Below, in pieces: positions 9,962 through 19,166 of a DNA stretch of 58,062 nt (position 1 is the first letter of the stretch; each line of letters begins with the position of its first letter). The position numbers and the translations under genes are program-made. The notes beneath the pieces are model-generated. The model saw only the letters and a list, made by a program, of their open reading frames with translations, had not been told where the DNA came from and searched no databases. The DNA comes from a virus: the IMG/VR virus record IMGVR_UViG_3300020187_000039, positions 1-58,062 of that record; one strand, 5' to 3'.

Positions 9962-12900
9962 CTAAAATTCTTCTCTAATGTTAGGTAGTGAAAAATCAAC
10001 GTTTCTACCTCTAAACGGAGTATATTTACCGGTTGTTGTATAATTAGTTAACATTGATGACGTTATAGAATTTATATTTTTACCAGTCGCTCTATATTTA
10101 GAATATACTTCAATATCGAATTGGAAATCATTACCGTTTGAATCTACGATATCTATACCAATTACTTTAGAATATGTTAAATTTTGTAAAGTGTTAGTAA
10201 GTATACCTCCAACTCTACCTCTAGTAGTATCTTCTTCACCATAATAATCTGTCATTCTGTATTGATATACTAAATCAACCGTTATTGCGTTAGAGCTATT
10301 TCCTTCGATTATCTTTTTACCCCTTTTATTACTAGCATCAACTGTTAAGGCGTCTTTACCTAGCGGAGATATGTATAAGAAAGATCCACATGAATGTCCT
10401 CCTAATAAGTATTGATCATTCGGTTCAAATGAATTTTTTAAAGCAGTTCTTGTACCATACGTTAAATTTCCATTAGTAGCATCAATAATAGTCGGAGTTA
10501 ATTTAAATGCGGTTTGTTGTTTTCCATGTAAATCACTAGCTCTTCTAGGTGCTGTTTTAGGTAATCCAATTAGACCGTTTTTAGCGATATCTAGTGCTGT
10601 TAAACCATCAGTACCTTTTGCTTGTTGTGAATATGGGTGAGAGTCGTGAATAAATATTGCATTATCGTATAAAGATACTGTAACATTGTCCGGTGATATT
10701 AAATTACGATCAAGTTCAGTTTCACCGTTCCAGATAAAACTAGTATCCCCTTGCACGAACGTTCCCCATGCTTCTTGTTGTGCAGTTGTAAATGATTTTG
10801 ATCCGTTTGCAATATCAGTTACCCCTATTATTTTATATGCATCATTAATACCATATTCATATTTGTCATACCCTGAAGTATCACCTAAATCAATGTCTCC
10901 ATCACTACCATCAATGTCTCTTAAATAATGCCCATTGTCGTTTGCAAGATTCATAAACCTTGAATACATAAATTGACCTCTTAGTTGAGATGACTGTACC
11001 GGACTATCATTGAAATATGTTTCGTCAGATTCAGTAGCATCTAAATTTTGATAAACAACAGGTACTAAGTCGTATTTTCCTTCGGTTGTATAATATGTAT
11101 CTGCTGCTATTATTGGATCAACTGCCCCTGTTTGTCTTCCCCATACTTGAGTATCGGTAGAAGAGTATGCAGGTTGTTCAACATCTCCTAATATTCTTGC
11201 GATTAATTCTAAGTTAGACGCTTTAGTATTAGATAGATTTATTTTAAAGTTTTTAGTAACGATGAATCCTTTACCACCTGCTCCTGTTGGAATTTCATCA
11301 ATATAATATCCAGCAAATAGTTTAACTTTACTATTATTAGATACTGGCGTTACATTACCATCTTCATCGATTATTTGTACTAGTAATTCTCCAATAGTAC
11401 CGTCGATTTGAGCTCTTAAAGATTCTACTTCGTTTTGAAGTTCTAAAAGCTTATCATATACTGAAATTGGATTTTGCTCTCCTGTTAAAAAGCCTGACGC
11501 TAATGAAGAGGCATTGTGTGCAAAATATTTTTCGTTTACAGTAAATGAATCTCCAACGTGATCATATACACCAACTGATTCTAAGTCTTCTTTTAAAGAA
11601 ACTTTTAAATTGTCTAATTCGTTTTGTGAAATTAAGCCAGCTAGTGATTCTGTAGATAATTCACCTTCTGGGAATTCTACTTTAATAACATCAGTCCATT
11701 CACTTGTTATTGGATTAGCTGGGAAACCTGCTTCTGAAACAGATTTAACCATAATCTCAACAATTTCTCCAGATCTTATTGGTAAATCAATTGAATTAAA
11801 ATTAACTGCTTGTGCATCTTCTTCGCTTTCAACTATCCATTCATATTTACCGTCTTCGTTTAACTCTCTCTTTCTAACAGGTCCATCGACTTCGATCCAG
11901 TTTGAGAATGCTGCAGTCTTTTTAGTACCGTTAGTTGTGTCATCAAACGCGATTTGATCAATGTTTGATGTTTTTCCAGAAGTAGAAACGTATCTATATC
12001 TAGTTTTAAATTGAACTACTTCTTGCGAAAGCTCATCACCAACAGTCTTGGGTGCCGGAATAGGCCAGAATCCTCTAACTCTAAATTTTGGAGTAGCTGA
12101 AGAAATATCTGCCGATTCTGCTGCTGCCTTAATTTCAGAAACAATAGATGCAAATAATTTAACTTCAGATGCTTTTTCGTTTACAAGGGCTTTAAATTCA
12201 TTAAGTTGTTTATCTCTCTCAACCTTAGACTTAAATTTCTTAGTATTTAGTAGAGATTTTTTAACCTTAATAGCCTCATTAATATTCTTTAAACTTTGTT
12301 CAGCTGCTAATTTATCTGACTTAAGTTGTTTAATTTTTTTAGTTGTGGTGTTATCTGTTAAATGCTTGTTTATTTGGATAACTTTTAAATCATTAGTAGA
12401 AACTGCTGGAGAATCCGGCTTTATACCAACTGCTGCTGGTGGAATATAATCTACTTTAAGTGCTTTAATAAATTGCCCAAAATCAGCAACCTCATTTTTA
12501 TAATAAGATGCTAATGTTTTAATAGTACCGTCTTCGGCTGCTATTTGTAATTCGTTTGAATAAAAACCAATACCCGGAGAATATTCATTTGCCGGTATGT
12601 TTGATAAAGGATCAATTGGTTTGATAAATATTACTTGTCTTTCATCAAATCCTACCTTAATTTCAACGTCTAAGTCTGTGTCAATATCTCTATATACTGA
12701 TAACACATTTGAACCTACTTTAATCGATTCAAATCCTTCAATTAACTCTAATTCAATTTGTGATGTTGAACTATCAATAGATCTTACAATATATCTGGTC
12801 TTTAGCTCTCCAGAATTAACTACTAATGAATCAGAAACTTTTAAAACTTCAGTCTCTAGAAGTGTTTTAGATGCATCTGAGTATGTCAGTTTGTCAAGAG

Positions 12901-13621
12901 TAAATAACTTAACTGTTTTAGTTCGAGTGATACCATCAACAACTTGTGACTTCTGCTCATTAGATATTTTAGTCACATCAAAGTTACCAAAATACTGTAT
13001 TGATCTAATTGGCATTTCAATTACTTCTGAGTCTAAATAATATTTTAAACCGCCTTCTGTAATTTTATCTTGTAAAGCCTTATATGTAATTTCGCTTTCT
13101 CCTTTGTATAATTCATCAAAAGAATCAGAAGTATTTCCGTCAGTTGAATCAAAGATAAATCTTTCAATATAAACTCTTTCAGTTTCCACTGGAATCTGAC
13201 CGCTAACATCTAGTTTAACAGTTAATAGAGGATTTAAAAAGTCCTCAAAGAATTCATTTAATTTTGTATTAAATTGAGTAGGTGCTGCTAGTGATGTGAT
13301 TGGCTTAGAAGGACCTTTAAGTTTAGAAGTATATACTTTTCTATAAGAACCATCTTTTAATCTTACATTTGCTCCATTACCTTCAACACCAGAAATAGAC
13401 TCTAAATTTTTATTTAGTCTTTCAATTTCTCTTTTTAAATATCCAAACGCAGGAATCTGCACGGACTTAACTCCTTCGCCAGAAGGGTCCCATAAATCTA
13501 CAGTAACTGTTTCTTTATCAGTTGAGATCGCTTCATTAATACGATTGAAAGTTTCTAGTGAATTAGTGTTTAATTCTAGAAACTGTTCGAGTAATTGTGA
13601 TATTGAATTTTGTGCACTCAT
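9962..13621 (-). CDS. Large virion structural protein with central coiled coil (1219 aa)
   Basis: I do not recognise a named family. Residues 1-100 are helical and Glu-rich, beginning with Q-L-L-E-Q-F-L-E-L. Residues about 430-500 are a Lys/Glu/Leu-rich coiled coil, and the section after it (FRVRGFWPIPAP, then a segment like a fibronectin-type interface) is beta-like. A second helical section lies near residue 750. This mix of rod-like helices and beta domains, together with its position between fibre and wedge genes, suggests a long baseplate or tail-fibre component. It ends 66 nt before the next gene and begins 2 nt after the 660-aa gene, so it belongs to the same late transcription unit. 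No enzymatic motifs are visible. Confidence 0.62.
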   Translation of the reverse strand: MSAQNSISQLLEQFLELNTNSLETFNRINEAISTDKETVTVDLWDPSGEGVKSVQIPAFGYLKREIERLNKNLESISGVEGNGANVRLKDGSYRKVYTSKLKGPSKPITSLAAPTQFNTKLNEFFEDFLNPLLTVKLDVSGQIPVETERVYIERFIFDSTDGNTSDSFDELYKGESEITYKALQDKITEGGLKYYLDSEVIEMPIRSIQYFGNFDVTKISNEQKSQVVDGITRTKTVKLFTLDKLTYSDASKTLLETEVLKVSDSLVVNSGELKTRYIVRSIDSSTSQIELELIEGFESIKVGSNVLSVYRDIDTDLDVEIKVGFDERQVIFIKPIDPLSNIPANEYSPGIGFYSNELQIAAEDGTIKTLASYYKNEVADFGQFIKALKVDYIPPAAVGIKPDSPAVSTNDLKVIQINKHLTDNTTTKKIKQLKSDKLAAEQSLKNINEAIKVKKSLLNTKKFKSKVERDKQLNEFKALVNEKASEVKLFASIVSEIKAAAESADISSATPKFRVRGFWPIPAPKTVGDELSQEVVQFKTRYRYVSTSGKTSNIDQIAFDDTTNGTKKTAAFSNWIEVDGPVRKRELNEDGKYEWIVESEEDAQAVNFNSIDLPIRSGEIVEIMVKSVSEAGFPANPITSEWTDVIKVEFPEGELSTESLAGLISQNELDNLKVSLKEDLESVGVYDHVGDSFTVNEKYFAHNASSLASGFLTGEQNPISVYDKLLELQNEVESLRAQIDGTIGELLVQIIDEDGNVTPVSNNSKVKLFAGYYIDEIPTGAGGKGFIVTKNFKINLSNTKASNLELIARILGDVEQPAYSSTDTQVWGRQTGAVDPIIAADTYYTTEGKYDLVPVVYQNLDATESDETYFNDSPVQSSQLRGQFMYSRFMNLANDNGHYLRDIDGSDGDIDLGDTSGYDKYEYGINDAYKIIGVTDIANGSKSFTTAQQEAWGTFVQGDTSFIWNGETELDRNLISPDNVTVSLYDNAIFIHDSHPYSQQAKGTDGLTALDIAKNGLIGLPKTAPRRASDLHGKQQTAFKLTPTIIDATNGNLTYGTRTALKNSFEPNDQYLLGGHSCGSFLYISPLGKDALTVDASNKRGKKIIEGNSSNAITVDLVYQYRMTDYYGEEDTTRGRVGGILTNTLQNLTYSKVIGIDIVDSNGNDFQFDIEVYSKYRATGKNINSITSSMLTNYTTTGKYTPFRGRNVDFSLPNIREEF

Positions 13622-13623
13622 AA

Positions 13624-15606
13624 TTATCTTATAATTTCAAGTTCGAATGTCTTGTTTATTTCGTCAACGCAAACTAATTCGATATATGGCTTATTACTTA
13701 ATAGATCGGTTGAGTTGATCGTATTTTTTAATACCCATTTATCTTTTTTACCTACGTATATATTAATTCCATTATTATCTAAGTCTAAAATAGGTGTTTT
13801 AAAAGCTAATTTAACAATATGTCCTAATTTAACAGGGATAACGCTGTCATCTAAGTATATATCCAAATCACTAGTGAACGTCTCTCCTTGCTCAGTGTAT
13901 ATTCTAATTAGATTATCATATCTCTTAAGTCTTGTCCATATCCCAATACCAGATGCAGCTTGTTGAGGATTCCAAGGTGATGTTTCACTTATTTTATCAA
14001 CAACAACATTTCCACTAGAATCGTATGTGTGTAATTCATTAAGACTATATCCGTTGTTTGTGTTTTGTATTTTTATTTTTTCCGGGTTACTTTTATCTAT
14101 TAAGATACCATTTCCAGCTGCAATAACGTCTGTGTTGTATTGAACTGCTGTTGGAATCTTACCACTGATAACCTGGTTTAATCTGTCATTTGTCTTAGAT
14201 ATAATATCTAAGATTGATCCAGCATTGCTAAAGTTTAATGATGCATCTTCGATAGATTGCTCTAATGCTTCTACTTTAACAGAGATAGAGCTTTGATCAA
14301 CTGAAGTCATCATTAAATTTTCTAAACTATCTAATCTGTTAGATATGATATTAAATCTATGACTAGCTTCTGCTAATATTTTAGCAGCATTTTCTAAAGA
14401 ACTTGTAGTATCAAAAAACAAATCCATCGAGAACGTTGTAAAGTCATTGATGTTTGTTTCAATACCTACATTATCTAAAGATGAATTAAACTTAACGTTT
14501 AATTTTAAAGCAAATGCATTTCCGTTTAGTCCAGTTACTTCGTTTGGCTTATATTTACTTAATTCAGGTAGATACCATCCCGTATTAGCAGGATCATATT
14601 TCCAGTTGTCTAATATAATAACACCATATAGGTTAGTTGTTCTATTTCCTGGGTTTGATTTAGAGTAAACATCATAGTATACTAAAATTGCATTGAATCT
14701 AAAATCTCCACCTCTTTTCGAGTAGTCTTGAATTGTACTTAACTTAGAGTCTGCATCAATTGCAGCATAAGATACTGGATTCCATTCAATTCCGTAATTG
14801 TATGTTGAATTCGGATCGATATTAATTGTACCGTTTTCAGAATCTGCAAGAGACTCTAATGAAATATTAGAATCTGGGTGAGCTTGGCCATCTCTTCCGT
14901 TAATATAAGAACCTGGCTGATATGCGGTAGCTGTTGTGTTAAAGGTTGAATTTTTAAATAAAACTGTTGGAGTGTATCCAGCTGAAGTAGGAACATTAAT
15001 GAAAACTTCATTATAAGTATCACCGTTATAATTTTTATCATTAGTTACGTCTACATTTCCTAAGTATTTCACTACTTGGCCGTATTCAGATCCACTTTGA
15101 ATTGAATCATCTTCTTCAACTACTCTATTATAACCTGAAGTTGCTTCTTGCGAATTAGCAGGTCTTGTTCTAAATGCTCCAATTTCATTTAACCATTTAA
15201 AAAAGATTTTTTCTGAATCAGATGCATATATTGTGCTATCAAAATCGTCATCCGTTAAGATAAAATTCTCAAGGTTGAGCGCATAATTCTGGAACGTAGT
15301 AGCAAAATGGCGATTTGCGTTATCGTCCGGAGAAGTCGCATCATAATTAGGTGCAATCCCTGGTAAGCCGGTTACCGGGTCAACAGCAACTGGTCCACCC
15401 TCATGTAAATTACCGAATTGTATGTAATTGTTTGTTGAATTACCTGAAGGTTCTGCAACCACTGGTAAATCTAATAGAGCGAATTTCGAATATTCAAAAA
15501 CAACATCTGGATTATAGTATGCGCGTGTAAGATCTCTAGCAGCACTAGAAAAAGCGTACATAGTACCTCCCTGTTCTTGAGGAATTCTAATTAATGGTGT
15601 AGCCAT
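13624..15606 (-). CDS. Virion structural protein, fibre/baseplate region (660 aa)
   Basis: Unrecognised. The N-terminus (MATPLIRIPQEQGGTMYAF) resembles the opening of baseplate-bound fibre adaptors. Residues 1-390 look beta-rich, with many Asn, Ser and Tyr. Residues about 395-470 form a helical segment (repeated L-E-x-A/S spacing) that could trimerise. The C-terminal 130 residues are beta-like again, with an I-G-I-W-T-R-L-K-R-Y motif. No signal peptide or enzyme motif is visible. It lies 2 nt before the 1219-aa gene and 17 nt after the 181-aa gene. I infer a structural role from position only. Confidence 0.6.
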   Translation of the reverse strand: MATPLIRIPQEQGGTMYAFSSAARDLTRAYYNPDVVFEYSKFALLDLPVVAEPSGNSTNNYIQFGNLHEGGPVAVDPVTGLPGIAPNYDATSPDDNANRHFATTFQNYALNLENFILTDDDFDSTIYASDSEKIFFKWLNEIGAFRTRPANSQEATSGYNRVVEEDDSIQSGSEYGQVVKYLGNVDVTNDKNYNGDTYNEVFINVPTSAGYTPTVLFKNSTFNTTATAYQPGSYINGRDGQAHPDSNISLESLADSENGTINIDPNSTYNYGIEWNPVSYAAIDADSKLSTIQDYSKRGGDFRFNAILVYYDVYSKSNPGNRTTNLYGVIILDNWKYDPANTGWYLPELSKYKPNEVTGLNGNAFALKLNVKFNSSLDNVGIETNINDFTTFSMDLFFDTTSSLENAAKILAEASHRFNIISNRLDSLENLMMTSVDQSSISVKVEALEQSIEDASLNFSNAGSILDIISKTNDRLNQVISGKIPTAVQYNTDVIAAGNGILIDKSNPEKIKIQNTNNGYSLNELHTYDSSGNVVVDKISETSPWNPQQAASGIGIWTRLKRYDNLIRIYTEQGETFTSDLDIYLDDSVIPVKLGHIVKLAFKTPILDLDNNGINIYVGKKDKWVLKNTINSTDLLSNKPYIELVCVDEINKTFELEIIR

Positions 15607-15623
15607 TTACTTGTTTTATTTTT

Positions 15624-16169
15624 TTAGAATGTTAATGTCGTGTTAGCATGAGAAATTACATACCATAATGAATTAACTTGTCTTAGTGTTAATGTTCCGT
15701 TATCGTTAATTGTGAAGTTAGCTGAAACCCCCGCAACGTTAGATGCATCGATTTGAGTATCTTCATCTGCGATAAAAGTTACACATTGTCCTTCTACTCC
15801 TAATGCAACTACATTTACTCCTGTTAAAACAGAACCGTCTAAAACGTATGTTGATTTTGTGTAAGTTGAGGGCATAACTGATACTGCACCGGTAGATACA
15901 GAATAAATTAAACCTTCTTCTAAAGTTAATGATCCTTCGATTGTTGTCGGTTTTGATAATATAACTGAAGTTGAATCTGCAGATAATACACCAGAGATAT
16001 TTAATGATGATGCTGCAACCGCCCCGGTAAGGGTTAGTGTTTGAGTATTAACATCAAGTAAATTACCGATGCTAATCAGCTCGTCGTTCATCTGCTGAAA
16101 ATTATCGTTTAATACGATTCTTGACGAAGATAGACTATCTGTTCCTAAAATTGTTGTGATACTTGCCAT
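15624..16169 (-). CDS. Small beta-rich virion protein (181 aa)
   Basis: A short Ser/Thr/Val/Leu-rich protein without recognisable enzyme motifs. Residues 1-40 are amphipathic and start with an N-D-N-F-Q-Q-M-N-D-E motif, like the short helices that open many fibre-attached phage proteins. The rest alternates small polar and aliphatic residues, as in a beta-helix or beta-prism, and ends with an L-x-Q-V-N-S-L-W-Y-V-I-S motif typical of phage decorating or fibre-tip domains. It starts 1 nt after the stop of the 907-aa gene, so coupled expression with the baseplate set is likely. A fibre accessory or adaptor role is inferred. Confidence 0.6.
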   Translation of the reverse strand: MASITTILGTDSLSSSRIVLNDNFQQMNDELISIGNLLDVNTQTLTLTGAVAASSLNISGVLSADSTSVILSKPTTIEGSLTLEEGLIYSVSTGAVSVMPSTYTKSTYVLDGSVLTGVNVVALGVEGQCVTFIADEDTQIDASNVAGVSANFTINDNGTLTLRQVNSLWYVISHANTTLTF

Positions 16170-16170
16170 T

Positions 16171-18894
16171 TTAAATAATTTTTAATATGTTTTTATTTAC
16201 TGTGTTTTTATTTCCGTTAGAATCCAATAAATCTAAAGATATTGTATAATATCCCTTGTCGCTAAACAAGTGAGTTAATATTGGATTACTATAATATATA
16301 TCTTCGATATTTAATGTATTGTTAGTTAATTTCCACTGTTGGCTAATTATTCCTGGCATGTTACTTAAATCATACGAAAATGTCATATGATTTAAAAGAT
16401 GCAATTCCGCCATACTATTTACTATATATGTGTCATCAAAACTAGGGTTATAACTTATAAAGTTAATCTCCTCGTTGATTGCATTCACAGAACTTAAAAA
16501 AGATATTGATTTAAAATCAAAACTCCTAGAAGGTTCTTTTCCAACTACTAATATATATTCACATTTATCTTCAGTACCGTCCGCATCTATGTCTTTTAAA
16601 ATTGGATTGTAATTAAATTTAGAAAACAATGGATGCTCTTCTGGATCTAAAGTTCTTAATTCAAACGCAACGTCATTCCATAAAGAGATTTCAGTATGTA
16701 AAGTTGGTAGTGTAGATGTAATTGTATATGAATCTTCGATAGAATCTCCAGTTATCGGATCTTCCTGTGTAATTGTTAAAACATCTCCTTGTATTACATT
16801 AGTTAAATCTATCTGAAAAGAAGAATTAATGTCTGCGCCGACTCTTGTCATTTTCCAAGTAATCTCCGGTCCGTCGTCCCATACATGCGCCTTAAGAGAT
16901 GCCCATTGATATGGGCCAGCAGTTTCACTAAAACCACTTGCACTACTAGAATCTAAATATCTCCTAACAGTTGACGCTGCTATTCCATACTGATTTTGAT
17001 CATATATGTAATTTGCACGATCCATTGTTAAATAATAAGTTCCAATTACTTCATCAACTGGCGTGATATTTTCTCTTGACCAATCCCAACTAGAACCAGC
17101 AGTATCCCATTTATGTTTATATTCTTTCCAGTCTAATTTTTTAGGTGCTAATTGAGTCAATCCATAAACTTCAACGTTTTTGTTTTTAACTTCAATCGCA
17201 TCTTTTAAAATCTTAGTACTTTTAACGTTATATAAATCGTATGCATTTGCCTCAACAGTATAAGTACCAACATAAGGTAAAGTCATTGGAAAATGCAAAT
17301 ATTCTTCGATAGGCCCTCTGAAAGATCTTAGATAATTCTTTGGTCCTCTTAATACCCATTCAATTTCGTAAACTCCACGATGCCACCAATTATCCCAAGT
17401 CAATAGGTGATTACCAGTATCTTCGGCATCCATAAAAGAAAATTCAGCAGCATCCCAGCTGTCTTCAATTCCTTCAATGTGTAAATTGATTGGGGCTCCA
17501 ATTGGAATTCCATCAATTGTGTTAAATGTATCTAAATTGCTATTGTAATATTCTGTATAAAAATCAGTAATAGATTCCGCGATAGTTAATTTATCTGAAG
17601 AACTAATAGAACCAAAGTCCTGTGCAAATCCTGTAAGTCTATAATCAACTTTACGTAAATCTTCTATAAATATATTTCTACCAGACGGCTCAATGACAGG
17701 GTTAAATTCAACCCCAGCGTCTTGTGTTTTAATAGATTGTTGGTTGTTCCAAACGTTTTGATTAAATTGAGAAAAGTAATCACCTTCACCTGTAATATCT
17801 ACAATCTTAGCTTGCAGTGGAAGATAATCTTTTTGTAATTTCTTTTTTAATCCGTATAATTTAATTAAAACTTCATCTGGTGAATAGTCAATAGTCTCCT
17901 GTACTGTTGGAATATCCCACTCATCTTGTAGCCCTGTTGGTGTATTTAATCGATACACTAAACTAAACCTTGAGGTTTTCTTTTGATTTGAGTTTGGTAA
18001 CTCTCCTCCTTTATTTTTGTCAGCTAAGAAACCAACAACATCTTGATTTGGAACAGCAACTGCTTTTAATTTTCCAAAGTTTTCAGATTGTTCATTGATA
18101 TTTAGCCAATATTCTTTTAGTGTGATTTTATCGTATCCAAAGAAATCAATTGCATTTAGCAGAGCTTTATACGTTCCAATAAATGGCTTGATTTGAGAAG
18201 CTTGTAAAAGTAATTCTTTACGCTTTTGATTTAATATAATAAAATCAGGAGATTGTTCTTGTATGTTAGAATCTTTAAAGATAAAATAATCTAAATCATC
18301 TAAGTTCATTCCCATGTTAGAAAGTAAAGTTCTTAGTCTTTCATCCTCTCCTTCGACTTCACCGTATACTTTAATTTGTGCAATCTCTCTAGTTTCAACA
18401 CCATCAACTAATTCAGTAATGCTTAAAGTTCTAATGTGAAAACCTTCATCACTAGAATTTAGTGCAACTTGTGCAGTTATTGGTGTGGCTTTTAAATTAT
18501 CTGTAACTACTTTTATATCGTTAGATGTTGAGGTTGAAGTAGTTGCCGGCAGTAGTTGACCTACTTGTGAATTATCTATTTGTATGTATAATTCTCCTGA
18601 ATCTTGCTTAGCACTATATAGAAATAAATCTTCGCTCGTATTATAGTCATCTTTAAATCTAAATTTAAAAGAAACTTCACCAGTAGATTCTGCAATTGGA
18701 GTTACGTGTAACTTTTCACCTAAAGGCCCTACGACTTCTTCTAATATATGTAAAGTTAATGTCTCATATAGCTCAGTAGAAACAACTGGTAAATATGAAA
18801 CCCCTTTCCAAATATTTAATTCATTGTCATAAATTAAATTTAAGTCATTAGATTCACTATCAAAAAATCTTAGATTGCTATAAGTGTTTGCCAT
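16171..18894 (-). CDS. Baseplate wedge-type protein with gpI-like segment and PKD-like domains (907 aa)
   Basis: It sits next to gp6, where wedge and fibre-connecting proteins are expected. Residues about 190-300 contain a segment (Q-A-S-Q-I-K-P-F-I-G-T-Y-K-A-L, then a hydrophobic helix and G-Y-D) that recalls the P2 gpI tail protein pattern of helix, K-G-T and LG-Y/F-D. Residues about 490-580 and the last 70 residues look like PKD/Ig-type beta sandwiches; the final one has an F-S-D-K-G-Y-Y-T-I-S-L motif. The start overlaps the stop of the 90-aa gene by one base (TAATG), suggesting translational coupling. The gpI relation is a weak motif reading. An alternative is a T4 gp7/gp8-like wedge protein with no gpI relation. 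Confidence 0.55.
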   Translation of the reverse strand: MANTYSNLRFFDSESNDLNLIYDNELNIWKGVSYLPVVSTELYETLTLHILEEVVGPLGEKLHVTPIAESTGEVSFKFRFKDDYNTSEDLFLYSAKQDSGELYIQIDNSQVGQLLPATTSTSTSNDIKVVTDNLKATPITAQVALNSSDEGFHIRTLSITELVDGVETREIAQIKVYGEVEGEDERLRTLLSNMGMNLDDLDYFIFKDSNIQEQSPDFIILNQKRKELLLQASQIKPFIGTYKALLNAIDFFGYDKITLKEYWLNINEQSENFGKLKAVAVPNQDVVGFLADKNKGGELPNSNQKKTSRFSLVYRLNTPTGLQDEWDIPTVQETIDYSPDEVLIKLYGLKKKLQKDYLPLQAKIVDITGEGDYFSQFNQNVWNNQQSIKTQDAGVEFNPVIEPSGRNIFIEDLRKVDYRLTGFAQDFGSISSSDKLTIAESITDFYTEYYNSNLDTFNTIDGIPIGAPINLHIEGIEDSWDAAEFSFMDAEDTGNHLLTWDNWWHRGVYEIEWVLRGPKNYLRSFRGPIEEYLHFPMTLPYVGTYTVEANAYDLYNVKSTKILKDAIEVKNKNVEVYGLTQLAPKKLDWKEYKHKWDTAGSSWDWSRENITPVDEVIGTYYLTMDRANYIYDQNQYGIAASTVRRYLDSSSASGFSETAGPYQWASLKAHVWDDGPEITWKMTRVGADINSSFQIDLTNVIQGDVLTITQEDPITGDSIEDSYTITSTLPTLHTEISLWNDVAFELRTLDPEEHPLFSKFNYNPILKDIDADGTEDKCEYILVVGKEPSRSFDFKSISFLSSVNAINEEINFISYNPSFDDTYIVNSMAELHLLNHMTFSYDLSNMPGIISQQWKLTNNTLNIEDIYYSNPILTHLFSDKGYYTISLDLLDSNGNKNTVNKNILKII

Positions 18895-19166
18895 TATCTA
18901 AAGTTTTTATAATCTTTTTTAGTTGTAAATGATTTGAATCCTTTTAAATAAGTTACCGAACCAACTAGATCCGATAATACCTTTTGGATTAAAACTATAA
19001 AATCATTCATTCTATTATTTCTAACAATATAAGGAGAAATAGATTTTCTTAGCATGTTATTTGTATAATCATTACCTAAGTTTTTGCGATTATCCATCGC
19101 ACTCTCTCGAATACTATAATTCCTTTTCTGTCTGCTCTTAAATAGATTTTGTATTAATGATGCCAT
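18894..19166 (-). CDS. Small basic protein between gp6 and wedge protein (90 aa)
   Basis: No family recognised. The N-terminal half is rich in Arg, Lys and Asn and probably unstructured. The C-terminal half has one amphipathic helix (D-F-I-V-L-I-Q-K-V-L-S-D-L-V-G) followed by a basic tail. Both ends overlap neighbours by one base (TAATG), so it is firmly inside the baseplate operon and was probably kept because its product is needed in stoichiometric amounts. A small baseplate clamp or assembly factor is a reasonable guess from position, but nothing in the sequence proves it. Confidence 0.6.
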   Translation of the reverse strand: MASLIQNLFKSRQKRNYSIRESAMDNRKNLGNDYTNNMLRKSISPYIVRNNRMNDFIVLIQKVLSDLVGSVTYLKGFKSFTTKKDYKNFR

